Notes: a model not told the origin generated them from the letters alone. DNA of 64,000 nt from Pisolithus tinctorius (GCA_024663395.1 JANFAH010000001.1:4774001-4838000), one strand, 5' to 3'. Counted from the first letter of the stretch, positions 29,574 to 42,741 are shown. Numbers and translations: made by a program.

Positions 29574-32500
29574 CTAGAAAACATCCAATGAATGGGGACA
29601 GTCAGATGCAACGTGTCCAAAGCTCTCGCAGTCTACGCAAAAGCGTTCTGATGAGGAATCTCTTGCGGAAGTAGGCTTGGAGGTGGAGGTATGTACTGGT
29701 GCACCGTCTCTCAAGAGATTGCACGTGAAGATGTCGTGGCCGGGGCGCTCGCAGATCTCGCATACGTCGCTTGATAGTGAGCGGAATTCGTCCCCGCTAC
29801 TTGCTACATCAGAGGAGATGGACAGCTTGCGCTGTGTCGCGCCGGGTTCAGCGCTGCCCTGCTTCCTACTTCGGGACAGCTTCTCTTTGAGTTGTTCAAT
29901 TTCTTGTTCGAGCTCGTCCTGCACCATGTCAGCCATCTATGTCCAGTGCATCCCAGCAAACGTACTTCTCGGTAAATCTAGCGAAAGTAACGTGGTAGTT
30001 AGCTGGCTGACGGAATATTTCAGCGTCACGCATAGTTACCTTGGACTCGACTAATGTTTCCAATTCACCGATTTCCTTATTCAACTAGACCAGAACTGCA
30101 TCAGGTCAGGAGTTTGTGAAATTTGTTGCGAAGCGTACATCGTGCGTCACGCGAGCTGTCTTCATTTCGGCGTCCGCAAGCCGTTTGCGCAGTTGCTCAA
30201 GTTCACTCTGAAGGACAGGAAGTTGGTAAGGTTCTCAAATGAGATAGTGCCACCCACCTCATACCGGGTCTGCACGTCCCGTGGGATCCCCGATTGACCT
30301 TCAGAATCAAGGGCGGCTTCCTGGCAGAGGAGAGTTCGTTCAACATTCTCTTCAAGGATCTTCATTTCCTGGAACCTGAAATGAGCGTCGCAGTGGGGAT
30401 ACTTGGAGGATCATACTCGGCGCAATTGATCAGTCTCGGACATCAAAAGCCGGTTCTCCGATTCAAGGAGTTTATTCCGCTGCGTCACGGTCATTATTTC
30501 CTTCTGCAACTCTTGTACAATGTGTCTGCGATTGATTATTCATCTTCCCCTCCTATATTGACATACGACAGTGCTTACCTTAGGCCCTTGATTTCTTCCG
30601 ACTCGTGTTTAGACGTGTTACGCTTAGATGAGTCCGTTAAACCGTTTAAGGGGAGTTCGCGAGTGAGCCTCTTTTGCAAGGTCTCCACTTCTAGTGATTG
30701 TTCTTTTAATCGCTTCTTGAGGGAGAGTACCTCTGCACATTCACTTTCGTACTTCGAGCGCCACGTAGCTTCCTTGGATGAAATAAGTTGGAGAACATGA
30801 ACAGAACATTACACACATACTTCGGACATAGCGCTGCCTGTTTGGGACATGGGTCGAGGATGATGGAGCACTTCCCCTAGGTCCTGGATATCTCGGTTGG
30901 ATATGGCCGACATCTTCCGAGATGCATTGCTCTGGCCTTTGACTCCTGCATCCGCAGCCTTAAGGTTTACTTCAGTCCGACGGCCACTAGAAGAGCCTCG
31001 GAAGGCATGCTTACTGCGACATCCGACCGCAGAGTTTCTATCTCTGCTTGTGCATTCTCAAGGGCGAGGGTGCTTTCGCGTAGAGCCTCTTCTAATTCCT
31101 CCACACGGCACTTAACCAGCGTCTCAGACTTGAGAACTTGTTCGACAGTTTTGCGCCCCTCGTTCAATTCACTTCTCATAGCATCTTCTTTCTCCTTGAA
31201 ACGCACAATCTTTTCTCGCATGTTTGCTTCCTCTCTTTCCGACGCTGCTCGGACATCTTCAAGAGTATCTTCCGCAGCAGAAAGTTTCTTCTGCAGGTGT
31301 TGTACTTGCTCACGAAGGGTTTCATTGTCGATCTCGGCCGCAGTCGCACTGCGAGAATCAGCACCAGCTGAGAGTGGCGAACTTGCCTTCCTGACTTGCT
31401 CCTCTAGTGCCATGATTTGGTCTTCCAGTTCGTACCGCTTGCTATCCGCTGCACTCAGGCGCTCCTCGTATAACGCAATTGTTTCCTAAATTGAGTCCAT
31501 CAGTGACTGACAATGAAGAATAACTGTATTTACTTGGCCTGCTTGACGAAGTTCGTCAATCTGCCCACCTAGTTCCCTGCGTTCCATATCCAGTTCTGAA
31601 GACACCTTCTCCAAGCGGCCTTGAAGAAGCGTGATCTCGGCGTTCTTTGCTTTCAGCAGTGCATCGCTTTCATGCTCTGCGCCTTCTTTGTGTTGGATCG
31701 CTTCCTTTAGGCTTTTCACCAACGCTTCGTTCGTATCTAACTTTGCCTGTAAGTCGTTCATACGCGTCTCACTCTCCGCTTTAACCCTTTCCAACTCGGC
31801 TGTGGTCTGTGAGTGTGAGCGTTCCAGAGCTTCGCATTTTGAATCCTTCTCGCTGAACCTTCGTTCTAAGCTACGGATCTCCTTTTCCATTTCTGCCATG
31901 GAGGAAAGGGCGGTATCGCGTTCTTTTTCCGCTGAGATCCGCTGCTGGGCTTCCGGGAGTAAGGAAGCAACGGTGTTCCGCAGGGAAACAACTTCCTGCT
32001 GCAAATTGTCCAAATTGGCATTCAAGGTTGTTGTGTCTGCTTCTTGTGTAGGAAAGGAGACGTTGGAGGAAACCGAATTTAGGATAGATTTGGTGGTCGT
32101 AGAGTCCCCAGCTAAGCGTGGGCTTACTTCACCTTGCAGAGATTGAGTGATGGTATTTAAAGGTACAGACAAGTTATCGACCGATAGCCGGCCGTTCTGA
32201 ATCGAAATTTCGTTGTAAGAATCAGGGGAGCTGGACCGCTGCGCTGGGGATTGGGGAGGAGGCATCGCAACAGCACTTGGGATACGTGGACGTGGGGTGT
32301 TTAGGGACGGTCTGTGCTTGACTCCGGCAGTAGATGCACCATCTATGGCGTTTGTATGTCCAGACGCGGCTCGGGCTTTAGGGGTAGTGCAGGTTAAAGC
32401 TGAGAGTCCTGGTTCGGAGTCGAGTGTACGGGTGGGTGAAGATGGAGGTCGGGGGGAAGATCCAGCTGAGAGAGATTCCTTTCCTGGTGACCGGGAACTC

Positions 32501-33556
32501 AGCTGTTTCGCTGTCAGGCCGACATACCGTGAAGCCCTGGAGCCCGATGTTATCTGGGTCTCGAAGTCAGGACGCAGAGTCGCCGAAGATTTCTGGGATT
32601 GCTTGAGCTTGCCCGCGGACGGGGTAAGACAGGGAGTGATTCGACTGTGCATTGCCATGTGGTTTTTCCTGTCTGCGTAAGGTGTGATTCCACTTATTGA
32701 ATTCGAGGGAGTAACGCGACCGCTGCTTAGAGATATGGATGCCGAAGGAGTGATCCGTCCAGAAAAAGAGGGTGTGATCCGACCGCTGCGAGATGAAGCG
32801 ACTGACGACGGCCTAAAAGTGAGGGCAACGGTCGGAGGGGACAATTTGGTGAAGGCTACAAAAACACCGCAGTTGTTGGGACATGTAAAGTACCGTTTCC
32901 TAGAAGAGTTCATCGGTTAGCACCACGATACGGGCGAGGGCAGCTGCGGGATGACTGACAATGCCCCTCTGACAAGGGAGTAGCCAACACCGATAACAAA
33001 CTTACCCGTTGACGGATCCATCGTTTTTCCCTTTTCCTGCAAAGCCTCCGCTCAGCTCAACTCCAGCCCATAGGCCAGGCTTTCCGTCGATCTCGCCAAT
33101 ATACTTGAGAGTACCCTCATAACCTAACGACTCGATGCGGACACTCTCACCAACTTCGAATGTTCGATTGGAACGACTAGCACTCCTCGACCAAGTGTCA
33201 GATTGACGGCTAGGAGGGCGGGCAGAAGGGGTTTTGGCCCTGGCAGGTATTACACCAGGGATGGAAGCAGCGGAGGAAGGCCTTCCGGCAACAGAGCGCC
33301 TCCCGGAAAATAATGTTGTGCGCGAAGACGAGGAGGGTGAAGAACCATGGACTAAACTTGTTGAGCGGTGCTGTGAGGGGTCGTTGGCTCTAATTGCATC
33401 CGCCAGCGCGCGGGAGGCATAATCAGTGTCGGAGTCGTGTGTTGCGTGGATGTTGACGTTAGACGAGGAACGGAATCTGCCAGGGGTGGGTATCCCACTG
33501 GATTTTGCGGGCGGGGGTATCCCCGATACTCTTGGTTTTCCGGGGGTAGTCGACAT
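29574..33556 (-). CDS. CLIP-170-like CAP-Gly microtubule plus-end protein
   Basis: From ATG 33556 (MSTTPGKPRVSGIPPPAKSS) a basic Ser/Pro-rich stretch leads to a CAP-Gly domain, FEVGESVRIESLGYEGTLKY then LWAGVELSGGFAGKGKNDGS; after an intron it continues NCGVFVAFTKLSPP. Such domains bind the EEY/F ends of tubulin and EB1. Next comes a second Ser/Arg/Pro region (SSGRVTPSN), then a long coiled coil (heptads such as EMEKEIRSLERRFSEKDSKC) over about 32.1-29.9 kb through many introns. The C-terminus has two zinc knuckles, CEICERPGHDIFTC and CVDCESFGHVASDC, as in CLIP-170, ending DVF and TAG at 29574. The animal protein has two CAP-Gly domains; here I see one, like yeast Bik1 and fission yeast Tip1. 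Confidence 0.92.
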
Positions 33557-33687
33557 CTTTAATGATGTTGCGTGTGGGAGGCCTCCGAAGTGCAACACCC
33601 CGCTTTATAGGCTGACTAAGCAGCGTATGCTAGACGCCCATAACTGTAGGCTGAAACTTCGGTGCTGCACCCAAGCTTGCCACCGAC

Positions 33688-36600
33688 ATGACCGCCCGAC
33701 GGAAGAAACAGCAGTTTGTCGACAAAAAGGTCACCGACTTTTTTGGCCGACAACCTTTGGGTCCGCAGCCGCCCTCGCAGAACGCGCCTTTGACGCGCTC
33801 TCCCCGAATGCCTCGAAGCGCGTCTGTACGGGCAACGAAACGCGAAGACGGCGTTGCAACTCAGACCGACCCAAGGCCTGCAGGTGAATCTACGACGCTG
33901 CTCTTCCCACACCATCACTAAACCTTTGTCGTTTTCCTCACCAGACACCAGTGCTCAACGTACAATGACGACACGCTCCGTTGCAAAACGAGTACATTCA
34001 CCAGAAATCCTTCCCGGTGCTTCACATGTCTCTGTACTGAGAAAGTCATCCTACAAGCGCGCCAGGGTAGAGGAGACGCCCCTCGAGCCAACGCGCCGGC
34101 CAGTTACCTCAACCTCACCCCCTGAAGAACGGACACCCGTGTCGTCTCCAGCCCCTAGCGAACAACTCATCCATACTAGTCAGTCAGACGAAATGGATCT
34201 TACTCTGTCAACACCCCTTCGACGAGATTCAGACCAAGTTAGAAAGGACATAGAGATGTGGAAGAAAGGTGCGGTCGCATCCTCCGCTTCTCCCAAGCGC
34301 CGCGAAACCGTGCGAGAGGACTCTCCCTTATCTCCTCTGACTTCCCTGGCCACCTCTCCAGTCCAAAATACCGAAACCCCCATCCAAACCCCTATATGTG
34401 CCTTTTCACCGTCTTCTCCCCTGTTCCCCCCTACCCCCAAAGCGCTGGACCCGGATACTAAGGCTGCCAATCTTATCGCAGAAATTAAAGCCAGAGCTTT
34501 TGCTTCCGTCTGTCCCCCGAGTGGTGATGAAAAATTGTTGAAATATCGAGAACTCGACGACAGCGATGAGGACGACCTCCTTTCTCCTGTCTGCACAAGT
34601 AAAAGGTAGTTGAATGCTAGTTTCTTTACACCTTATACATCACTAATGCCCGTCTTCGCTGCTGACAGAGCAGGAGATGAACGAGATGTAGCTGCCCCAC
34701 TTTTGACAAGTTTACGCTCTGCCTTGGAAAGATCGTCCCCTGACCTCCGTCGCAGTGTCGCCAGCCGTCCCTCCGAGTGGCCTTCACAGTCGCACTTGCC
34801 TAAAACATCTGGGAGGTTCCGCAAGACAGTTCCAATTCCACCTGGTAAAGATTCGTCCTCAAAGCGTAAGAAAGCTCCTAACCCCCTCGATGAACTTCTC
34901 CGGGAGAAGAGGGCTGCCGACAAGCAGGGTACAAGTTCCGCTGCTTTGCGTCTCGCCGAAAGTGCCATTAAGCAGACGCCTGACTTGCTCTCCTTGGACG
35001 ACCATGAGATGAACTTCACGGACGAGGGGGCAGCGAGAAGAGCTGTTCAAAACGTTCAACACTTGAGCTCGCCTGGAGAGGAGGCCGATTCTGTAGACCT
35101 TGCTCTCGCATTTCAAAACACCAGTATCTTAGGGTCCGATGCTGGAGAAGCGATACAGAAGATTCTACACAGCGACAGAATCAATGAAGGGAAGGGCATG
35201 GCGGAAGCCGCCGAGAGAGGAAAGTCTTACGGAGTTCTGCTATGGAAACCATATTCCATCGAAGACATGGATATTGATCTGGCGCCCGCCTCAAGACCAC
35301 CGTCTGGATACGCATCCCCCATTACCATGCTTCTCGACCAGTTGATTTGCAGTCGAAGTATGGCTTCTCTGCTTTCACTTATGTCTTGCTGATGTTTGTT
35401 TAGATGATGTACAGTTGGAATTATTACTCAACTCGGGCTTGCTCATCAACGTACCTTCTCAGGGGCTGCCCTCCGTATTGTCCTCACTGTTCACTAATGG
35501 TGCATTCTCTTTATCTATAGCTTTCTTAACGTATTACTGATGTTCCCGTAGGGCTTTGCTCTTCTACCCCCGTGGCTGATGCCACCTACAATGCCCTGCG
35601 CGACATATGTTCGCACCGCAAGAGCGAAGTCGTCTTTCCCTTCTCTACTGTGAAGATAGCACTTTTACAACTTGGTGCTTGTCCTTCCATTTTCGAGCAA
35701 GTTGGGTGGCAGGTCAATGATACTGCGCAAGATCGGCACTTCTCTCCGGAAACCCGCTCCAAGTTGTTAGTGCGATTCATCGCAACCATCGAGATGATGG
35801 CAAGGTAAATGGCTCCATTCAATGTCATTTCTACACCTAACCAGCTCACCTAGCTTGGCGGCTGTAATGCCGAGCGAGCTAGCAGATTTCGTTCTGTGCA
35901 TAATTCTCTTGGCACTAGACCCCGTTACCCCCCACGCTCTCCACGTGCACCTAAATTCCGCAATGGATGCCATTTGCACCCGCAGTATGGGACACTCCAC
36001 TATAGTACGCTTTCTCATAAGTTTAGTCTGGCAACAATTGACTCCGTTTTCCAGCTATGTTCTATCCATCAGAAAGTGTTAATTTTTGCCTCCAATCTCA
36101 ACTCAGCGAATAAAGCTCGCCTGGTCTCGTTGTTTAGTAGTGGTGGTCCTCAAGCAAGACTTATCGGGCAATGGCTTGCGTACTGCTTGCTTATTCCAAC
36201 GACAGCACCGCTGATGGTATGTACTGTTATATCACATATGCACAAAAACGAACTTTTCACCTTAGGATCAACTTCCTCCGCTTGAGCCGCTCATACACCT
36301 GCTCACCCCGCCTTCCGATTCCGGTCAATTATTTGATGTGGCTAACGAGGATACAGATTACGAAGATCTTGACCACTGTGTCGCAATCCTAGCTGTCGCA
36401 CTCACCGATATCGCGCCGTACGTTCGAGAAGAACGATCTTTGGTGCGACAGCCTAGCATCGCATTGGATGAAGGTACTCCTAGCAATCCCAAAAAGTTCC
36501 ACACGCCACTCGAGCGACTTCACTACGCCCTCGATGTTCTACGAGGCAAGATAGGTAAGTATATCGTTCGACATTGCAACGTTGTTACTCACCCATCTTC

Positions 36601-36764
36601 ACACTGAAGTGGACACCCGAGCCGCTCATCTCGACCGCTCGAGGGTTAAAGCGACCATTCAACGCCTCGCGATGCGTATTTATTACGACCGCCTTGCGAT
36701 CAAGGGAATGTCCTCACGTGGGCGGGCATCAACTCTTCAAAGCTGGTTTTCGCCTTCGCGCTGA
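33688..36764 (+). CDS. Possible SLF2/FAM178-like DNA repair scaffold (tentative)
   Basis: The start MTARRKKQQFVDKKVTDFFG contains a motif like a PCNA-interacting box (KKVTDFF, but without the leading Gln). A long disordered Ser/Pro-rich part follows over several exons (RRPVTSTSPPEERTPVSSPA, DSPLSPLTSLATSPVQ). The more ordered half has NPLDELLREKRAADKQG, SDAGEAIQKILHSDRINEGK, GVLLWKPYSIEDMDIDLAP, NALRDICSHRKSEVVFPFST and LAAVMPSELADFVLCIILLA, and the last exon ends RASTLQSWFSPSR with its stop at 36762-36764. The layout (disordered repair-type N-terminus, then helical region) recalls the CANIN domain of SLF2, which links SMC5/6 to damage, but I cannot verify the family. Many short introns are present. 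The gene ends 170 bases from the end of APC8. Confidence 0.4.
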
Positions 36765-36933
36765 AGGACTCCGTTCCATACATCTGCTGCTTAGTCTTCT
36801 TTATAATTGAGCGCGTATACGTCGACGACTCTAATCAATGTCACCTACAGTAGCATACATCTTCTGGAGTATTACATAGAATACGTGAAGTAATGAACCT
36901 TTACTGGCATGAGTGCCATCCAACCGCTACGTA

Positions 36934-39335
36934 TCACGAACCACGGCTAGTAGTTGCAGTAGTTAGGGGCCTCGATAGCATCACGGACTTGAGCTTTTTC
37001 AACCAATCTGCAGCCTGCGTCACTTCCTCGACATTGCTCTGTGCAATACGTTCCAGGTACTCCTTGGCAAGCTCCAAATCACCGCCTGGAATTACCATTT
37101 GGTGGCGAGCCACATATATGCTTGATTTTGCATAGTCTTGAATTGGACGTCCTAGAATTGTTATGATACCTTAGCGCGAAAGAATTGGACAGCACAAAAA
37201 GGCGTACCCTCCGCGCGAGAAATGTCGACAACCCTCATGTGGTATGCTGCAGCTTCTGTAGGCTCTTCTAGCTCTTCATAAAGCTTGGCAAGCTTCAGGC
37301 ATAACGTAGTCTCTTGTGAGCCTGCACTTAACAAGGCGCGTTTGAGGCACTCCACAGCGTCCCTCGTACTGGATAATTTTTTTTAGCGATATACGCTTGC
37401 AGAAACCCCACGACTCACCGCCCGATTTCCTCGTAACACGTGGCCTGGGCCTGCCACAGTCGGACATCGTATGGCCTACTCATTCCTCGTCAAGCTGACC
37501 TCCCGCAATGTTATCGAAGGCCACCCACCGAAGAGCCGTAGCTCGCTGGTAGTAGTGTAGTGCATACTGGTGCATGCTCAGAAGTTCGTAAGCCTGACCA
37601 AGGCCGTACCATGCTCGATAATCCTTCCTGCTGATATCTGCCACAACATGGAAGCGACATCAACAGTAACTCAGGGAGCCCCACGTACCCACGGCGCGTC
37701 GGTACGCTTCTATGGCAGCGTGCGAGTTCTTCATCTCTATGTATTCGTGACCCATCAACGTCCATGCCGAGAGGTAAGTCCGATCGAGCTCGGTAGCACG
37801 CCTAAAGTATTTTACTGCCTTCTCGTGCTCGCCACGCAGAGAGTAGTGGTTTCCTAGAGAAACCAGCTCAGCTTTCCGTCGGCGCTAGTGTCAGGCGAGG
37901 TCCAGCTCACCGACCAAACAACAAACTTCGGGCCGGTCCTTATCCCGCTCAAGAAACTCGTGCGCAAGCCAGGTAAGTTTTAGTCGATTTTCTGTGACGT
38001 AGAGTATGTTGGAGTAGATGTCGATGTCGTCGACTCGATAGGGGTCTAAAGACAGTACGTTCTCGAACTGTTTTTCTGCTTGTCCAAAATCTAGAAAACG
38101 AGAACGACACATTAGCCTTGCGTACAATAAAGGGGCAATGTTGACAACCATGTAGGTGGTAAAGGACACATGCGCGTAAACTCATCACCCAAGGGTTCCC
38201 CCGAAAATAGTCGTCGCCCAAAAGATGGTCACACAGAGCAAGCTCATTTTCCGTCGGGCTGTTGACCTCGTTCATCGCTTTAACCTGAAACAATTGTACT
38301 AAAGGATGGCTGGCCGGAAATGGTAGAAGCGGAAGGAGAGATGCGAGCTGACAGAACCAAGCTTAGCGATGCTGATAAGCCACAAGTCAAGCAAAACCAA
38401 CCTCCTGGGCATCTCCCACACATTGGCCTAACAAAGTCCACGCGGACCAATTCCACGGGTATCCACTAAGAGAAATGATTATGCTTTCCACTGCTTCTTC
38501 TCGCCTATTTAAACGAGAAAGAAAGAGTCCTTTTCTGTTTATCAAGCGTTCGAGGTAGAATTCTGATGCATTGCCAGAAAAGACTCACAAAAATAATAGC
38601 CACGGATCGTTGGTATCCTTGACCAACTCCAAGTGACCAAATAAACGTTGATTGAAAGGTATAGCTGGTTGATCGCGATCGCCTAAAGGCCAGGGTCAAT
38701 TGCGCCTGCGACACGACCTCCTTTCCGGTTAACTAACTGAAATTCTTATACCAGTTCCTCTCGGTATTCCTTTCACTAATCTTCTCATGGTGTCACTTCC
38801 CGCTTCTTATTTTGAGGTGCAGTCACTTACCAAAAATTGGCAGTATACTGACAAGAACTGAGCTTTCGGACTCTTGCAACCTTGAAGGACATGCACCACT
38901 CTGCTAAACTCTTTAGATGAAAAAAACGCCTGAGCAGTAAGAAGAGCTGCTTCATCGGCTTGTTCTAGGTCCACTTCTTGTGATTGACAGGCAGACCTTT
39001 CGGACGTGGATATAGGCACATAGTGGGGCGCCTTGAGTGGAATGGAAGGACCGGTACCGACGGCTGGCGAGTCAACAACAAATGAAAGCGAAGGCTGTGG
39101 GAAGCGAGAGCGGGCAGGCGTTGAGGTTGAAAACGTGGTAGGGTGTTCACACAAAGCGCCCCGTTTATGTTGAGGTATCGAAAGATAGAGTTCGGATGAC
39201 CTGGTGTAGACGAACAAACTCAACACGTTGCAACTGCTGCGAAGGACAGATCTACCATTTAGCTGCAACTGCAAGACCTCTGTCTGCACAATCTTTGATA
39301 GACCTGTGCAGCTCAGTTACCAGTCGCAAGTCCAT
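36934..39335 (-). CDS. CDC23: Anaphase-promoting complex subunit 8 (Cdc23), TPR protein
   Basis: APC8 is a TPR scaffold of the APC/C ubiquitin ligase that drives anaphase and mitotic exit. It starts [20 protein letters not shown], followed by LAVAAKW and an intron, the usual N-terminal pattern of this subunit. The middle shows TPRs: [98 protein letters not shown] and [20 protein letters not shown]. The last exons read [20 protein letters not shown] and [20 protein letters not shown], ending at TGA 36934-36936. There are many short introns. A Ser/Pro-rich insert near 39.0-39.15 kb is low complexity. It converges with the preceding gene and is divergent from ALG14. Confidence 0.93.
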
Positions 39336-39691
39336 GTACGGTTTCACTACACCCTGATGTACGTAGCCAGTCTATTAAGAACAGTGCCGACACAACGGTT
39401 CGCTTTAACGGGGTAAGTGTGACGGAAGACTATCTTGGAAATGGGTATTGGTCAGTGACTTCCAAGCTTCGAGAAATGCTACGGAGAAAACACCGGAACC
39501 TATCACCAAACACCTACTTTGCCTGGTGCCACTCTGGAGCGGCGTCCGAGATGAGACCTATCAAGGTTAAGCGTTAAGACAGGGTGGGAAGAAGTTCACA
39601 CGCTCCTGGATTGCCAAGAACGACTGTGAGTCTCCCATCCATATGGGTGCAGTCCGGGACTGATGTCGCGGGCCTCTTCATTTCTCTAGCC

Positions 39692-40640
39692 ATGGCATGG
39701 AGCCATTTGATATTCGACACACTTTTGTGTTTCCTCCTTTCCAGATTTTTCCTGGTCATATACAGGTCCTTCCGCCGTTCAGAGCGCCCTATGCGGAGGG
39801 ACACGGAAACATGTAGCTTAGCCATTTTCCTAGGTTCAGGTAAACCTGATCTTGCCGTTGGCAACCCTTCCCAAATTGCTACAGCCTTCTGATTTTCAGG
39901 TGGTCATACCGCTGAAGCCTCAATACTACTCTCGGCGTTAGATTTTTCCCGCTACAGTCCTCGGACTTACATAGTCAGCGAGGGTGATGAACTCAGCAGC
40001 CAAAAGGCTGTGGCCTTGGAACACCTAGAGAGTGCGAAGATCACGCCTTTTGACGTTAGCTAATGTCCGCCGACTGCGTGTAGACATTATTCTGATTTTT
40101 TTTTTTTTGGCATTCTCAGGACGCGGCCGAGGGTCGGCTCAATTACAGGCTCATGAGAATACCTCGTGCTCGCTATGTTCACCAGCCTTTACTGTCTGCA
40201 CCTTTCACAACGTTCAAGTGCTTCTTGGCTTGCGTACGTCTAGTTACGGTAGTTCCACTTTTCCAGAAGACCGCCCCTGGAAAACCGTTTGTGGATCTTC
40301 TGATCATGAATGGTCCCGGAACGTGCGTTCCGCTTTGTGCAGCCATAATGCTCAACCGAGTAAGTTATCGATTTCTATGCAGAATTGAAATTGCCTTTTT
40401 TTCTAAACTTCGGCCCACAGCTGGTTGGATTGCCGACTCCCAGAATGGTGTTTGTTGAAACCTTTGCCCGTGTCCAAACCATTTCGCTTTCGGGAAGAAT
40501 ACTGTGTCGCATAGTCGATCGGCAAGCTCCATCATCTCAAAGCTGCGCCGTACTAATTTGTCGTCAGGTTTATTGTACAGTGGCCGGAGCAGATTGCGTT
40601 GACTGGTGGTCGCGGTGAATGCTACGGATGGCTTGTTTAG
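39692..40640 (+). CDS. ALG14: UDP-GlcNAc transferase subunit ALG14
   Basis: ALG14 anchors the catalytic ALG13 at the ER membrane; together they add the second GlcNAc to dolichol-PP-GlcNAc in N-glycan synthesis. From ATG 39692 an N-terminal membrane segment (HLIFDTLLCFLLSRFFLVIY) precedes a basic stretch and LAIFLGSGGHTAEASILLSA, the nucleotide-binding-like loop, joined over an intron. Later exons give YSPRTYIVSEGDELS, LIMNGPGTCVPLCAAIMLN, RMVFVETFARVQTISLSGRI and RFIVQWPEQIALTGGRGECY, ending WLV at TAG 40638-40640. The last intron has a GCAAGC donor and CGTCAG acceptor with TACTAAT as branch point, a GC-AG intron. An upstream in-frame ATG exists, but the chosen one gives the usual length. Confidence 0.93.
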
Positions 40641-41089
40641 CCGCGGCAGTTCGACACTTCCGACAGTCTTATCAATACTATTATTTTCTCTCTGCTGGTG
40701 TTATTAGTACCATAAGGCTGTGTATATCGTCAGAGACTCTAGAAGTGTGGGGCATGGAATGTCCGCCGAAGTTTCAGCCCCTGAACGCTTGGCATGAGTA
40801 CCAACTCACGAGATAACGGCTTTGGGGCCCGCAAAAGTTCTTCCTGCACATCTTCATTGTGGGGGGTGTGAAATTTTGTACGAAACCGGTTTGCATTTGT
40901 TCGGATCCGTTGTGCGACGACTCGATAGTCACTCACGACCAGGAGTATAGTCGACGACAGGTGCCTGGGGTTGTTCCACACAACTCGCAGTTATTATGTA
41001 CCATGTTTAATTGGGTCCATACCAAGAAGCCGGAGTGGAAGAGCGTTCGACATGACATTCACAATTTGGAATAAGTATTCAGTAAGCTT
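40641..41089. other. Intergenic stretch between convergent ALG14 and U2AF35 genes
   Basis: There is a minus-strand open frame (40739-40981) with HNEDVQEELLRAPKPLSREL, but no recognisable domain. A small spliced gene here cannot be excluded; otherwise this is 3' flanking DNA of both neighbours. Confidence 0.35.
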
Positions 41090-42011
41090 TTACTTCCTCG
41101 TCCATCTGTCTTCTCCGCTGTGGGTGCCCCTCCTTGAAGGACTGGCGCTACGGCCACGGCCACTCTCTCTCCTGCCGGGCTCCCACCCACCGCCTCCTCC
41201 CTGGTTCTTCGGAGGATTTAACCGCCTTTCTAGTTTCTGTCCGTGACGTAAGGACCGTACAAGCTCTGGAGATGCCAACCGTAGATGCATGAAATTACAA
41301 AATCCACCTCTGTTGCACTCGCCATTCTCATTTTGGCGGCAGCAGGCTTCACGAAAATCCGTGACCGGAGACAGCTCCGCATACAGCGGACGTCCTGGGA
41401 AATGGGTGAATATCGAAACGAGGGCGGAAGTCGCGAAGTTGCACCAATACGCCTACCTGCATACCATCGATCATTCAAATTGTCAACTGCAGCCTGTGCT
41501 TCCGTTTCCCATTCGTATCTAGCATAAACATTGCCGATGAGATGATCTCCGACATTGTCACAAACCTGCCGTGTGGATGAGGTTCATCTGCCTCTCACGA
41601 GCTCAAAGAAAATCACATACATGTAACTCCAACAAGTGTCCAAACTTGGACAATTCGCAGTATAAATCTTCGTAAACCGCGTCGAAACCCTCCTGTAACT
41701 CCTGCTCTGTGAGCTTGCATACTGGGTCATGAGCGGGGTTGTGATACACGTTCGGAAGGAGGATGGTTTGGGAGAAAGGAGGTCGAATATGTTTCCTGGA
41801 GCACCTATCACCATGCCTGCAAGCCCCAATCTATGAAGAGAAGAACATCGGCAGGTTAAGATGAACAAATATCAAATCAGCTGGCTAACCTTGTAGTAGA
41901 AAGAACAGTTGACTCGATCTTGTTCTGTACCAAAAATGTTGGCCTAGAGATACGTAAATACGTCTTTCCTTGAGAACGTAGAAAGAACAACCGCACGAGA
42001 TGGGATGCCAT
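41090..42011 (-). CDS. U2AF1: U2AF small subunit (U2AF35), splicing factor
   Basis: U2AF35 recognises the AG at the 3' splice site together with U2AF65. Exon 1 is short (ATG 42011, MASHL); spliced exons then give [18 protein letters not shown] and [20 protein letters not shown], the first CCCH zinc finger. The RRM-like middle (UHM) has [60 protein letters not shown] and [20 protein letters not shown]. The second zinc finger is [20 protein letters not shown] then NFMHLR. The C-terminus is Gly- and Arg/Ser-rich ([20 protein letters not shown]) and ends RWTRK at TAA 41090-41092. All blocks are in the family order, though they lie in three frames separated by introns. Confidence 0.95.
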
Positions 42012-42741
42012 GTTCACACGTTATGGATACCTCGTCACTGATGACGGGTGTTAGTGAACAAACGAAAATCACTGAATAAGCGCGTTACTGTCGTTGTGGC
42101 GCCTACGAGTTGTCGGAGCTTGAAAACTGGTGGCGATGCTTTATACAGCACTGAGTACTCTGCTTAAGGCTGACTTAGCTACATTGGTCTGTGGAAACCC
42201 AGGCGTGTGCTAAAGATCTCATCCCCGCGAATGGCTGCTTCTTCCGGCGATCTGTGAGCACTTACTGCGCCCTGGGCCGAAGTACTCTTTGCAGGTGCTG
42301 CCTCATTTCTGGCTTCGTGACATCGAGGGATCAGGGCCTTCCAAATTTGGGCATGACTGTGCGCCAGCATGGTACACACGAGGATTTCTACAGAGAAAGA
42401 TGGTTAACGCGCAGTCTCTTGGCCAGATTTTTAGGAGGCGTGGGGGGCCGAGATTCCGAGGCTGACTGAGGTGAAACGAAGATGTTTGGAACCAATTTGG
42501 AACTATGGCAGAAATCATCGTATCGTCTTTTTTGGGTAAGGTTAACCTCCTTTCCAATCCTGCTATCTCTAATTCCGAGTTTCACAGCGAACAGATCATA
42601 ATGTTCTGTCTTCCAACACGGTGCAGCTCCCCATCCCCCGTCCGCCGACTATGCTGCCGGGCCGTTGGTGTGGCAGGCAAATTGAAGGACAGTCTGCAGT
42701 GCAAGGTTCAGCGATCGTGAGAGTGCATAATTGGCACAACT
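42012..42741. other. Region with minus-strand open frames but no assigned gene
   Basis: Minus-strand frames include 42388-42585 (NIFVSPQSASESRPPTPPKN) and 42179-42379 (CTMLAHSHAQIWKALIPRCH). They may be 3' exons of the small gene that starts at 43323, but I could not join them with convincing splice sites. No known domain was seen. Confidence 0.35.
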
